A stretch of DNA of 19,371 bases, taken from assembly GCA_003573635.1 (NCBI GenBank), contig QUTJ01031788.1:1-19371 (forward strand). The letters run 5' to 3'. Position 1 is the stretch's first letter; the number at the start of each line of letters is the position of its first letter. Source of the stretch: Goniomonas avonlea (lineage: Eukaryota; Cryptophyceae; Goniomonadida; Goniomonadaceae). The position numbers and the translations under genes were made by a program. The notes under the pieces were generated by a model. That model saw nothing but the letters and a program-made list of their open reading frames with translations, had not been told where the DNA came from and made no database searches. Positions 1 through 10,600 of this stretch are shown piece by piece.

Positions 1-463
1 TCAAGGCTGCGGTCCTTGCACTTGACTCTGTGTGATGTGCATCACTGTATAGTATAAGTGGGGTGGTGTGTGAGAGGTAGCTTGGCTATCTAGGAGCGAT
101 AGCCTCACTCTCGGCAGACCCTGCCTGGTTGGACCGCTGTCCTCTATCCGTGCAGTCTTATCCGAAATTTGCACATTTGGGGCCAATTTTGGGGCGGCGT
201 TTGCGACTCTGGCAGCCCTGCCAGGCAGTGCCAGCCATGGTGGGCCCACTGCCCAGACACGTGGGGCGACCCGGGCGACCAGACACTGGTAAATTTCCCA
301 GGTGTGCGGCTCTCGAGTCTCAGACTCTCAGCCAAATTCAGCGATTATTGATTCACAACAAGAATTGCAGCGAGGGGTCAAACGATGCGGTTGAAAATCG
401 CTATCCCGAAATTTGACGAGTTCTAATATCTTGAGTCAGGAGTACAAGTGTTCTGCGGCGGGG
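1..463. other. 5' flanking / untranslated region, no gene recognised
   Basis: No convincing coding sequence is seen here. Short open frames exist on both strands, but none resembles a known family. The gene frame is closed by a TGA at 392-394, so the downstream coding sequence cannot extend further upstream without an intron. A possible 3' splice site (CAG at 437-439, preceded by CTAAT at 423-427) would join an upstream exon in phase 0, so an unseen upstream exon is not excluded. A perfect inverted repeat, CTGGCA (209-214) / TGCCAG (219-224) with a 4-nt loop, sits in a run of overlapping GCC/GGC palindromes. An AT-rich TATAGTATAA stretch near 48-57 is TATA-like, but nothing else supports a promoter. 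Confidence 0.5.
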
Positions 464-1690
464 ATGCGAGGCCGGACCGATGCGGCGAGGTTCGAGGACC
501 CGACCCACAGCGGGCTGTTCATCGAAGCTGCGCGCCAAGTATTTATTGCCACCGCTTCTCCAATAAAGAAGATTCCTCCCCAGTTGGAAACGGACTTGGA
601 GCTGTCAGTGGTCTGGGAGGGATGGCAATGGGACTCGTGCAAGCACGACAGGGCTGAGCTTGTGACCAATCTCTGTACGACTATAGTTGAGAGTTGTCCC
701 GAATTCAAGGCGCGGTTCGAAGTTGGGTCTCCAGAATCCAGGCGCTATGCGACGGAATTGGCCAAGCTCGTTGCCGAACAGGAACCTGCCCAATCTGGTT
801 GGGTTCTTCATCATGATGTGGGACATCCAGGACGTATTGTTGTGATGTGTTGTGCCAAGTTTCTGGAAGTTTTTCCACCGCTGGTGCCCTTTAACATCAA
901 GCCCCTGCCGACGAGTTCCTGTGACCTGGAGGCCCCAGCTTTGACGCCACAGGAGGTTCAAAATTGCAGGGTGGTCCGTGCTCTTGACGTTCTTCACAGC
1001 GCTCTGGCTCCTCTTGTGCTTTTCGGGATGCACCATACGTTTCCCATGGATGGAAAACAATGGCATACCAAACTAAAGGACAAGCTTCAGGGCCACCGGT
1101 CACGCTTCGACCTCACCGCCGACCCAAGCCGATCACCGTGGGACATCGCTCTTCTCGTCGAAGCCGTGAAAATGGTCAACACGGAACCATGCGGTCACCA
1201 CTTGCTCCAGGAGTGCTTTTTAGGGTTGGAGTTGAACGGTTTTGTGAAGTGCCTTGAGGACTGCGCAGCAAGAAATGAAGCGCGCCGCTACCTCTCTCGC
1301 AGCCCCAGGCCCCCAGACTACCGTTTGGATGGCGACACCGCGCTTCACGAGCTCCATCATGTGTTGCAAACCTATGTGGATCATCTAGACGCCCATAGGC
1401 TCTGTGCTGGTCTTGCTGAGATTTCTGAAGTCCCGAGGGATTTTGCTGAGAGGTACACGAGTTTTTTGAAAGAGTCTTCTGGAGAGCTCCAGACAATGAT
1501 ATCGATCGAGGCCACGACGTTGCTGAGCTCCGAGGAACCTTTCCGCTCCCCGCAAAGTGTGAGGGCATCAGATTCCTCTGTTGTCCCTTCGGTTCTGGCA
1601 CACTGGCCTGCAAACAGCCGCCTGCGTGAGCCCATATCCATTCCGGAGGCGTGCGAGGCCCTGTCAAGGCGCGCGCTGGAGGCACTGAGG
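464..1690 (+). other. N-terminal region of unknown function (residues 1 to about 409)
   Basis: I do not recognise a family here. The sequence is a mixed, probably globular and largely helical segment with scattered Cys and Trp and no low-complexity stretch. There is no hydrophobic leader: the start is Arg- and Asp-rich, so a secretory signal is unlikely. His-rich spots occur (LHELHHVLQTYVDHLDAH, near 1340-1395), but they do not form a recognisable metal site. It may be an N-terminal helical partner of the first HEPN-like segment, or a further degenerate HEPN or sensor domain. Confidence 0.4.
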
Positions 1691-4600
1691 ATAGTACTGG
1701 TGCCGGTTCTCCTTACAGCTCGCAAATGGTCGCGGCAATTTGAATGTGAAGTTGCAGAAGTGCCGCCATGGACAGAAGACATCTATGTCGTGCTCAAAAA
1801 AGTGACCAAGCACTGGGAGCAATTTAGGGTCTACACGTGCAAGGACAAGACTCCAGAAGCAAAACAACAAGCTAAAAATGTCATCAAACAAGGACCGCGC
1901 GCCCTCCGCCACCTCCTCGCACACGACGTGCACTGCTCCCCCAATGAAGCAGCAGACCTCCTGGAGAAGACCCTCAAAACCCTCGACCTCATCACAACAC
2001 CAGCCATATCCCTGCTCAGCGAGCACCTCAAGCAATGCACCAACTTGAACATCGAGAGCTTCTCTGATGCATGGCGCTTCGTACGCAAGGGCCTTCGTTC
2101 CCTTATCACAAACATGCGTGCCTGCACGTTGTTACCCGTTGCACATGACTCCCGCCAGAGGATGCCCAGCCGCCTCCGTCTCATTTTCCCCGGGGACCCG
2201 CCTGATCCCACAGACGAGTGGCGGTCGAGTATGGAGCAGAAACTCCAGGAGATCGTGCACACCGTCATCGGGGACTACAGCGACCAAATCGTTCGCCAGC
2301 TGCGGCTCGTTGCTTCCCAGAAGGCTCAGGGTGAGCGGATGCGGCTCCTGTGGGAGGGCAGTGCTAGTTGTGTTGAGAAGCTGCAGACTCTGACTGGCGG
2401 CGACCCTGCAAGAGAAATGTCAACGAAGGCGTGGACATGGGGTAAGGAGGTTCGACTGAATCCTGCTCTTCAGAAAGAGAATGTCTCTGTGCTCATTTTG
2501 CGAGCGGACGACCTGGATGCTTCGCCAGCTCTCGCCATAGTATGCACGGCGCGACCAGCATCGCAAGAGCTCGATCCCGCCGATATCCAAAGGAGCCTGG
2601 AGGAGCGGGCTGAGACCTTTTTCCTCTCTGATGGCATGCCGCGCCTCAAGGGCATGAAGAGCACCCACGTTTCCGTTCTTGAGTCAGTTCGTGACCACTC
2701 GACCCCCAAGTCGTGCACCGGTTGGTTCAAGTGTTTGTTCTCTCCACAGCCCTGGAGACTTCTCATCAATTCCCCCGACATCGAAACCCTCCAGACTGAT
2801 GCCCTCAGGGACCAGGTTCGCGCTGCCCTTGGCGTCGAGCTCATCATCGAGTCCGTGGTGCGCGCAGACAGTTATGCAGTCTATGTTGTTGGCCCCTCGT
2901 TTGCCATCAAGTTGTTGGCATCCCTCGAGGAGAGGCTGAAAGACCAGTTCCAGCTGCTCCGCACCGAATGTGCCGACGTCGCACCTGCGGAGCAGCCCAC
3001 TGCGCCCGCACCAGCAATTGCAGAGATCACTGGGGCGTTTGCACCAGTAGAGGCCACTGCATCCGCACCAACCGAGGCCACAGCAGCTGCGCCTCCGATC
3101 ACCAAGGCCCCGGCACCGAAGAGCGGCGAGCAAGACGGTGACACGACCGCCGGTGGTGGTGCCGTGCAGCAAACCACCCCCCTGGAATCGGGTGCTGCGT
3201 CCAAGTTGGATCTCGACGAGCGAAGCGCAGCAACGCCCGCCGCACTTACTGGCACCCCAATGTGTATCTCCGCTGCCACCTACTACTTCGTGCAGCTCCG
3301 GAGATGTACAGCAATTGCGCAAGGGCCGCTCCACAAGTTCGTCGTTTCCAAGATGGAGGCAAAATACGGTGACAAAGAAACCGCTGGTGACAAAGAAACC
3401 GCTGGGGATCCTGCGTGGGCCCGAGAATGCGGTCGGGTGCTTGGTGACAAAACACGCGACAAAACCTTGGAGCGCCTTCGGGAAGGGCAGCTCATGGATC
3501 TCTACTCCTCTCTGTCAATAATCCAGAAGGCCTCGGAGGTCTTTCAGCTTCCACCGCGAGTCACTGATATGGTGAAAGAAGTCCTGTTCTTCCGAAACTT
3601 TTTTGCTCATTCTGAGCCCAGCGCCACCGATGTGGATAAGGCCCTCAAGGGGACCGAGCTGCTTCTCTCCTCCCTCAGCCTGGGCCTGCCAGTCGCGGAC
3701 GAACTTTACAAAGATGTGGAAGATGCGGTGCATAAAATCAGGAAAATTTCAACTCCTCGGTGCGTCACGGTATCGCTGAAAGGAGATACGATGGTTCTTC
3801 AAGTTGAATCGGGCTTTCTTGCTGAGGCCCAGCTCTGGCGATTACTGCTGGCCACAACGTCTGTGGTTTGGGATATGTTTGCCGCAGCCGAAGCGGTCCC
3901 AGGTTTGGACGCCAGACAGCGACTCTGTTCGTATCACGTCTCCGATTTGACCGAGGCGAGTATCCACGCGCTTCTCGGCCACAACGTAGACGTCCAGAAT
4001 TTGTTGGCTCCAGGCTCCAAGGTCAAGTCGGCGAGCGAGCTGACTCGTTGCATCAAGGCCCATATTGAGAAGCATCACAAGGTGCTCCCACAACCCCCGA
4101 AGCTCTTGAAGGCCAGGATCGATGACGATGCCCAGAAGGCTGTGAAGGAGAAGCACGCGAAGCAGCAGGAGGACCAGCAACGAGCTCTCGACAAGTATAA
4201 TGCAGATTCTGCTGAGCGAGAGTCCCTCAGGGACGGTCTATTAGAACTGTCATCGAGGGGAGGCTCCTTCAAAGGCATCTGGGAGTTGCTTGATCAACGG
4301 CAGCTGAATCTTGAAGCTTACGAGGTGCTGTATAGGAAAGATTACGAGGTGCTTTTGTCTCCTTCAGTTAAGGAGAAGCTCATGGAGCTCAGGCACCACC
4401 TTGCACACGGCAACACGGGGCGCTTCATCCAGGATGCGCTTGCTGTTCCTTTTTCCTCCTCCCTCCTCATCGTTGCCATTTGCTGCAGCACTGGTCCAAC
4501 CTCGCAGATCGCAAAGGATGTTCGGAGCGTGTGCGAGCAATTGGAGCGTCTGCAGGACCAAGTCTGCGTCGAGGTTTCCGTTGAACCAGCCACTGTTGAC

Positions 4601-7600
4601 ATTCCTGTCGGACGGATTCCCTGCCCCTCCGATACGCGCTGGCTCCGCCGCAGCGTCGTCGACGACCTGGTGGCACTGCTCGAAGACACTGGTGCCCGAG
4701 TCATTGTCACAGGTCCGTCTGGTGCTGGCAAAACCGTGGCCGCCTCGCAGACTGCGCAGGCGCTAGTGGAACGCGCATACGCAAATGGCATCAGGTTGAC
4801 GGGCCTGATCAGCGCGCGATCAGAGCAGGATGTGGCAGAGGGTCTGCTGCAGTTTGCGGAGTTTTATTCGGAGGAACTTGGCGGGATGTTACCCCAGTTG
4901 TTCGCGTGTGGCGCTGGTCACCAGCAGATCCTGGACGAGCTTCGTGTCGTGCTTGCAAGCATGCACGGTTGGTTCTTGCTCATCGATCCAGTGCTGGATG
5001 CTACCACTGCGAAACGAGTCGCTTCGCTGCTCCCAGCCCAAGGTGGGCGGGTGCTCATGGTCGTCTCGGGGAATTGCTATGAAGAAGAGCGCTGGAAGTT
5101 TGTCGAGGTGACTGGGTGTTTGGAGGACGAGGGATTGGGCTTGCTCTCAGAGCACTTTCAGCAGTCAAGGCAGCCGGAGCTTGTTCAGTTCCTCAAGGAC
5201 GAATCAATCCAGCAGTGTTGCAGGAACCTAGTGGAAAGACTGGGGGGGCATGCCCTCAGCCTCAACTATCTTGCACGCAGCCTGCAGCAAATGCGCAGAG
5301 GATTCACCGCTGGGGATCTGAAACAACTTCTGAGTGAATGGTCGGACAACAAGGCGCTGATCGAAAGGCTCCTGTCGCAGTCGAACGACAGCCACCTCGG
5401 TGGCCTGGCTTGGCTTCTGCGCCGCAATTTGAAGGAGATCATCCGGAAACTTCAGGATCAGGAGGTCATCAGGTCATGTTGGCACCTTCTCTTTGTGCTT
5501 GCTATGCTTCCACCGGGTGCACCATCCCGAGATGCCTCGGGTGCTCCGGGCGCACCGTCCCTGGTGCTGTCCAAGCTGAGCAAGCACGATGCGTTTATCG
5601 GTGACCGCCTGCAACAGGCCGTCCAGCTGCTCACTGACTATGAGATATTGCCACCAGGAACCCTCACCGGGCACAGCAGCTTGCCTCCTCTCCACGCCAT
5701 GGAGCAGCAGGCGTTACGCTTCATCCTCCTCACCGAGGTACCCGCTGGACAATTCATACCTTCCAGGGAGGAGTTGTGTCAGCCGTTCCAGGATATGCTG
5801 CGGACTCACTTTTTCAAACCTCTGTCTACCGAAGATGTGAAGCACAGATTGATTCCCTTCAGTCGCAACCGCCAAGCGACAGAAGAGGTGACCACTGTTC
5901 GACGGTTCGCCGACATCGCCTTGCAGGCCTACCTGGTGTTTCGCAGCTGCAACATGGTACAGGCCCCTGACGCGGCCGAGGAATCGCACCGTGCCCCTGA
6001 GCTCAGTCGGGAGACCCTGATGGAGAACCTCGCCCACTGCGGTCGCCCCGACCTCATTCACGCCCTGTTGCGTGCACCCGGTGCCGTGCAACGGGTGGAA
6101 GAGTTGAACTACCTTCTCACAGCCCACTCGCGGAGCAAAGCACCCTCTGCCGGCGCGGATGCGGAGAGGTTGCTACATGAAGTTCGGGGCAGGATCAAAC
6201 CGAACAAGCAAAGCTACGTACAAGTAATCAGGGCCTGGGGCTACAACGGCAACGTTGCCGCCGCACAGAATGTCCTGAATCAGATGGAGAAGTCCCTCGA
6301 ACCAGACCGTTTTGCGTACCAAGCGTTGCTATCTGCGTGCAAACGCGCTGGAGATATTGAGGCTGCCAATCAGGCCTGGTCCGCTCTGCAAAGATTCGGG
6401 AAAGTATCTGCTCCCGCCTTCAACACCTATCTCGCTGCTCACGGACAGGCCGGCAATATTGACATGAAAACAGTGTCAGATCTCTGGGAGCAGTTTCGTC
6501 ACGAACACGGAGACGGTGAGCACATGCTCACCGGATACATCACAATGCTTGGGGTCTGCGCCAAGGCAGGCGCCTCATCTGAGGCGGAAACTATTGTTTC
6601 CAATCTCAGGAAGCTGGCCCCGTGGCGCCGCCTCCAAGCCGACGCCGGCTTGCTCCAGGCGTACGCGAACAGCCCTTGTCCGTTTGATGAGGTGAAGGAG
6701 GTTTTCTCCAAGCTGCAGTCTCGCTCCTCCTACATGTTCTCTCTGATGCTCCACGCAATTGCAAGACGCTCCCCCGTCGAGGTCGACTATGCGAAGACAT
6801 TTTTTTCTTCCTTCCCCGGGACCCCGCCCGTTCTCGTCTATTCCAAGATGATGGAGGTGTACGGCGTCGCGTGTCGCCATGGTGCCTTCTTGGAGTCCAT
6901 TTTCGACATGTGGAAGCGGGTCCAGGGTGAGAATCTTCAACTCAACGTGCATTTTCACAACACATTGTTTGAGGCAATTGCCAACGCCTTGGAGTCTGGC
7001 TTATTGCAGAGTCAGGAAGTGGACGAAGCTGTGTCGTTTGCTCTGCAGCGCTTCCAGGACCTGACAGATCCGGCGTCCTCGCTCCGTGCCAACCCCGACT
7101 CGCTCCACCACGTGATTCGCTGCCTTGTTGTCGCGCCTGGTTACGTGGACGAAATTATTCCCGGGGTGCACCGGGCGGAGATAGTCGACGTCGGGATGAA
7201 CGCGGCTGCGTTCGACGCTGCAACGCGGACCATGTGCGCCTCGCCCGACAAGGTGGTCGAGCTAGTCGAAAGGCACGTCAGGTTCCTCATACGCAGGGTA
7301 GGCTTTGGGAGCTTGAAAGAGACGAGACAGCAACTGTTGTCACTCCTCCAGCAGACAGTGCACGCGGAGCGAGTGGCTCTGCTCATCGCCAAAGCTGCCG
7401 CTGCCACCGAATGTGATGTCTCTGGGCTGTACTCATCGGCCCTCGAACACATCTGTGTCGGCCTCTTGGACAATAAGACGTTGTCAGACCGCCTTAAACA
7501 AGACGCTCCCACCTTCTGGGGGCGTTGTCTGCCCAAGTGTTTGGTCACAAGCCAGGCCGGGGTGGTGCAGCCTGACCCCGCCCCTCCCCCCATGGGCATA

Positions 7601-10600
7601 CCCGAACCCTCCGAGCTTTGCAGATGGAGTCTTAGTGAAATCCGCGATAACGATTTTTTGGTCCGAAAATATAAGCTACAACCCATTCCTGCGAACTTTG
7701 AGGATCTCCCCAGATTGGGTCAGGCCTTCATGACCATGATGCTGGAAGAATGTCGAGCAGCCATGGCCAGCGTTCTGGAGCTTACGCAACCCCAGGTCGT
7801 CGCCGGGTCCATATTCAATCCTCCTCATGCACTCGGGCGACAGCAAAACTTTCGCCAGCCAGTGGGCCTGCTGCGGATTGAAAGCCTTGACTCATCTCTG
7901 GCCGCGCCGCTGGGAGATGAGGCGGCTAGTCGGATACCCGCTAGGGGCATCGGTGTTTCGGACGTGCTCCTTATCTCCCAGCGCGATCCCCGTGCGCTGC
8001 TCCAGCAGTACAGCAGCGATGACATCTGGTGTGAGAAGCATCTGGGCCGCCACTTTCATGTCGTTGTCGAGAAGTTTTTCAACCATCGGTCCTTTGGACC
8101 CCGGCCTGACATTCTTACTGAGCTTGCCGACGCTGCCGACGCTGCCGAAAACGGACCCACTTGGGATCGGCAGAGGATGACAGACATCTGCTTCTCCATT
8201 GATCGGCAGTTCCAGGGGGGGAGTGCTGAACCAGGCTGGACAAATTGGTGGGTTCTCAAGCTGGGCAACTTTGCAGACCTTTACCGTTTCCACCAAGCAG
8301 TTACGGACCGGGACAGGGAACCAGTGTTCTGCGATCTCTTGCTCGGGAAGTCCGAGTGCAGATCAACAGCCGAGGCCGCTTCGCACGACAGCCTCTCACA
8401 GCCCCGCAACGCGTGGTCGAAGGAGTACGCTAAATCCACACAACTGAACGACCCGCAGGTCTCTGCGATTGACACTGCAACCAAATGTGAAGGCAGCATC
8501 TGTCTGATCCACGGTCCTCCGGGGACAGGCAAGACACGCACCCTGGCAACTCTGCTGTCAGTGCTGTCAGTGCTGGACGAAGACCGTGTGTTGGCCACCG
8601 CGCACACTAATATCGCCGTCACGGAGATGGCTGAAAAGTTCTTACGTCTGTTCTTCCAACCCGGTGTGAAGTCCGAGGGGCACGCATTGTTCGGTGCTTG
8701 GTGGAAAGATCAGCACTCCTTCCCTGGAACGTCAGAGCTCAATGTGCACCGTGACCAACTCGAAAAGCTCACTCCCCTCACCCTTGGTGACATCCTGCTG
8801 GTGGTGTCCGATGGCTACGATTCATGTGGCCCAAGCAGGAAGCTTCATCTGGAAACACGTGTCAACGAGATTCACCGCCTATGCAAGGATCTGCTGCGAG
8901 TCATCGCGGATGTGGAGAATATTTGCGGGGACAGGGAGCTTCCAGACAGGGAGTTTCCCTGTCCTGTATTCAGACAGGGAGCTTCCAGACAGGGAGTTTC
9001 CCAGTCCCCCAGGGAAACAATCTCTCCGTACGAGGAGCTAAAGCAAACAATCGACCTGCTCTGCGAAAAGCTCCCGAAGCGGGGAGAGTCGTTCTTCGCA
9101 GCCGAGGGGGCGCAGTGTTTTGGTTCACCTGCGGATTGGTCCCAGGTCCACGAGCGCCTCAAACGGTCGTATAGAGCTGTTGAGAAGGTGCTGGACACGG
9201 GCAAGGCCTCAGAGGAGAAATCTACGAGCAAGGCCTCAGAGGAGAAATCCCGCAAGGAGGCCTTGGACGCGCTGGCACACGTCCGGCACACCATCATCCT
9301 TGAACTGTCCGAGCGCTCCATCAGGAATATGAAGGCGACGTTGATTGCCAACGCAACCATTATCTTCACCACCATCAGCGTCGCGGGGCGCCCCTCCATG
9401 GTGAGAGACTGTAGCAACAACACCGCCCGCCCCGTGAGGACTGTCATTGTCGACGAAGCCTGCCAGGTCCTAGAGCCGCTGTCCCTCATTGTCGCCCTGC
9501 GCAACCACACCACCCGTTTGGTGCTCGTTGGGGACCCAAAACAGCTCCCTGGAACAGTGTCCTCTCAATTTGGAAAGAGGAACTGTTATGCCCGGACCCT
9601 CTTTGAGCGACTCAAGGCGAGTGCGCACCCTGGCCTCCAAATCGCCCGGCTGGAGTATCAGTACCGCATGCACCCTGAGATATCCGCCTTCCCGATTCGA
9701 GTCACCTACAAGGACGAGTGCTTCAAGAACTCTCCGGACGTCGAGTCTCGACCACACTTCAAGATCCACGATGATTCGCGCATGCGGCCCTACCTCCTCT
9801 TCCACTCTGGGACAGTGGCCCTCCGCGACCCCTCGAGCGGTCTTGGCTTGTCCTGGCTCAACCAGGAAGAGGCGAATCTTGTTATGAAGCAGTTGAAGGA
9901 GCTCTTTTCCCGTGTGCTAGTGCTATACTTCAGTGGCGGCAAAGGCGACGAATCAGAGAGGTTGGTTACCCTGCGGGATCGTGGTAAGCTGCCTGCAATT
10001 GGCATCATCACACCCTACAAGGCCCAGCAGCGCCTCCTCGAGAGGCTTGTGAAGGAGGAGGGCTTGGATCAGTTTGGCGTTGAAGTTCGGGTTGTGGATG
10101 GGTTCCAGGGCCGGGAAAAGGACGTTGTGATTGTGTCCACCGTTCGCACCACGGTGGAGCGCGAACGTGGGGTGTACGTCGAATCGACCTCGCTGGGCTT
10201 TGTGGACGACCCTGCGAGGATAAATGTTGCCCTTACGCGGGCCAAGTATTGCTGCTGGGTTTTCGGCGACATGAAACACCTTGAAAAAAACAGCAAGTGC
10301 TGGAGAAGTGTTATCTCCGACGCAAGGTGGCGCGGCTTATTAATCGAACTCGACGACGACACTGTCGGCCGTGAGACCGAGAACGAGATGGTTGATGAGC
10401 GGCTTAAACGGCTCCCATCGGTGCTGGAAGATGGACCGTGGCCCATTAGCATCTCCACCGAGGCTCAAAGCGAGTTCGCCCAGTGCTCTCCCGACGAAAG
10501 GCTTTATCTTTTCGATGCCGTGGAGGCTCTTAGGTCTGGCATTTGGGCGCAATTTGAAGTTCCCGACGAGGACAAGTTTTTTTCCACTAAGAGCGCGCGT

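Larger units (their letters stand above)
8431..10340 (+). other. Helicase 1: UPF1-like SF1B helicase core, residues about 2657-3292
   Basis: All canonical motifs are present: Q region LNDPQVSAID; motif I GPPGTGKT (2684-2691, from 8513); Ia AHTNIAV; Ic ATIIFTTISVAG; II DEAC (2997-3000, from 9452); III LVLVGDPKQLP (about 3020-3030); IV region YQYRMHPEIS with Arg3068; V VVDGFQGREKD (3210-3220); VI VALTRAK with Arg3259. This is the AAA_11/AAA_12 pair typical of UPF1, SETX, MOV10 and ZNFX1, which are 5'-3' RNA/DNA translocases that use ATP. The stretch between motifs I and II is about 310 residues and carries repeat-derived, low-complexity insertions. Activity appears intact. Confidence 0.93.

Noticed and set aside
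209-224. GC-rich inverted repeat as a transcription terminator or tRNA fragment
   Set aside because: No U-run follows, no cloverleaf can be drawn, and the organism is eukaryotic.
129-416. Short + strand open frame upstream of the main gene, and minus-strand frames over 1-335
   Set aside because: No ATG-started, family-like protein; begins at a non-ATG codon, overlaps palindromic GC-rich DNA, and has no similarity I recognise.
413-463. TTG at 413 as the start codon of the long frame
   Set aside because: A eukaryotic gene is far more likely to start at the first in-frame ATG (464). The 17 extra codons show no feature of their own and could equally be intron or UTR.
2684-3334. 216-codon minus-strand open frame
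   Set aside because: It lies antisense to the low-complexity linker and HEPN-like domain 2. Its Gly/Cys/Arg-rich composition is the expected shadow of GC-rich coding DNA.
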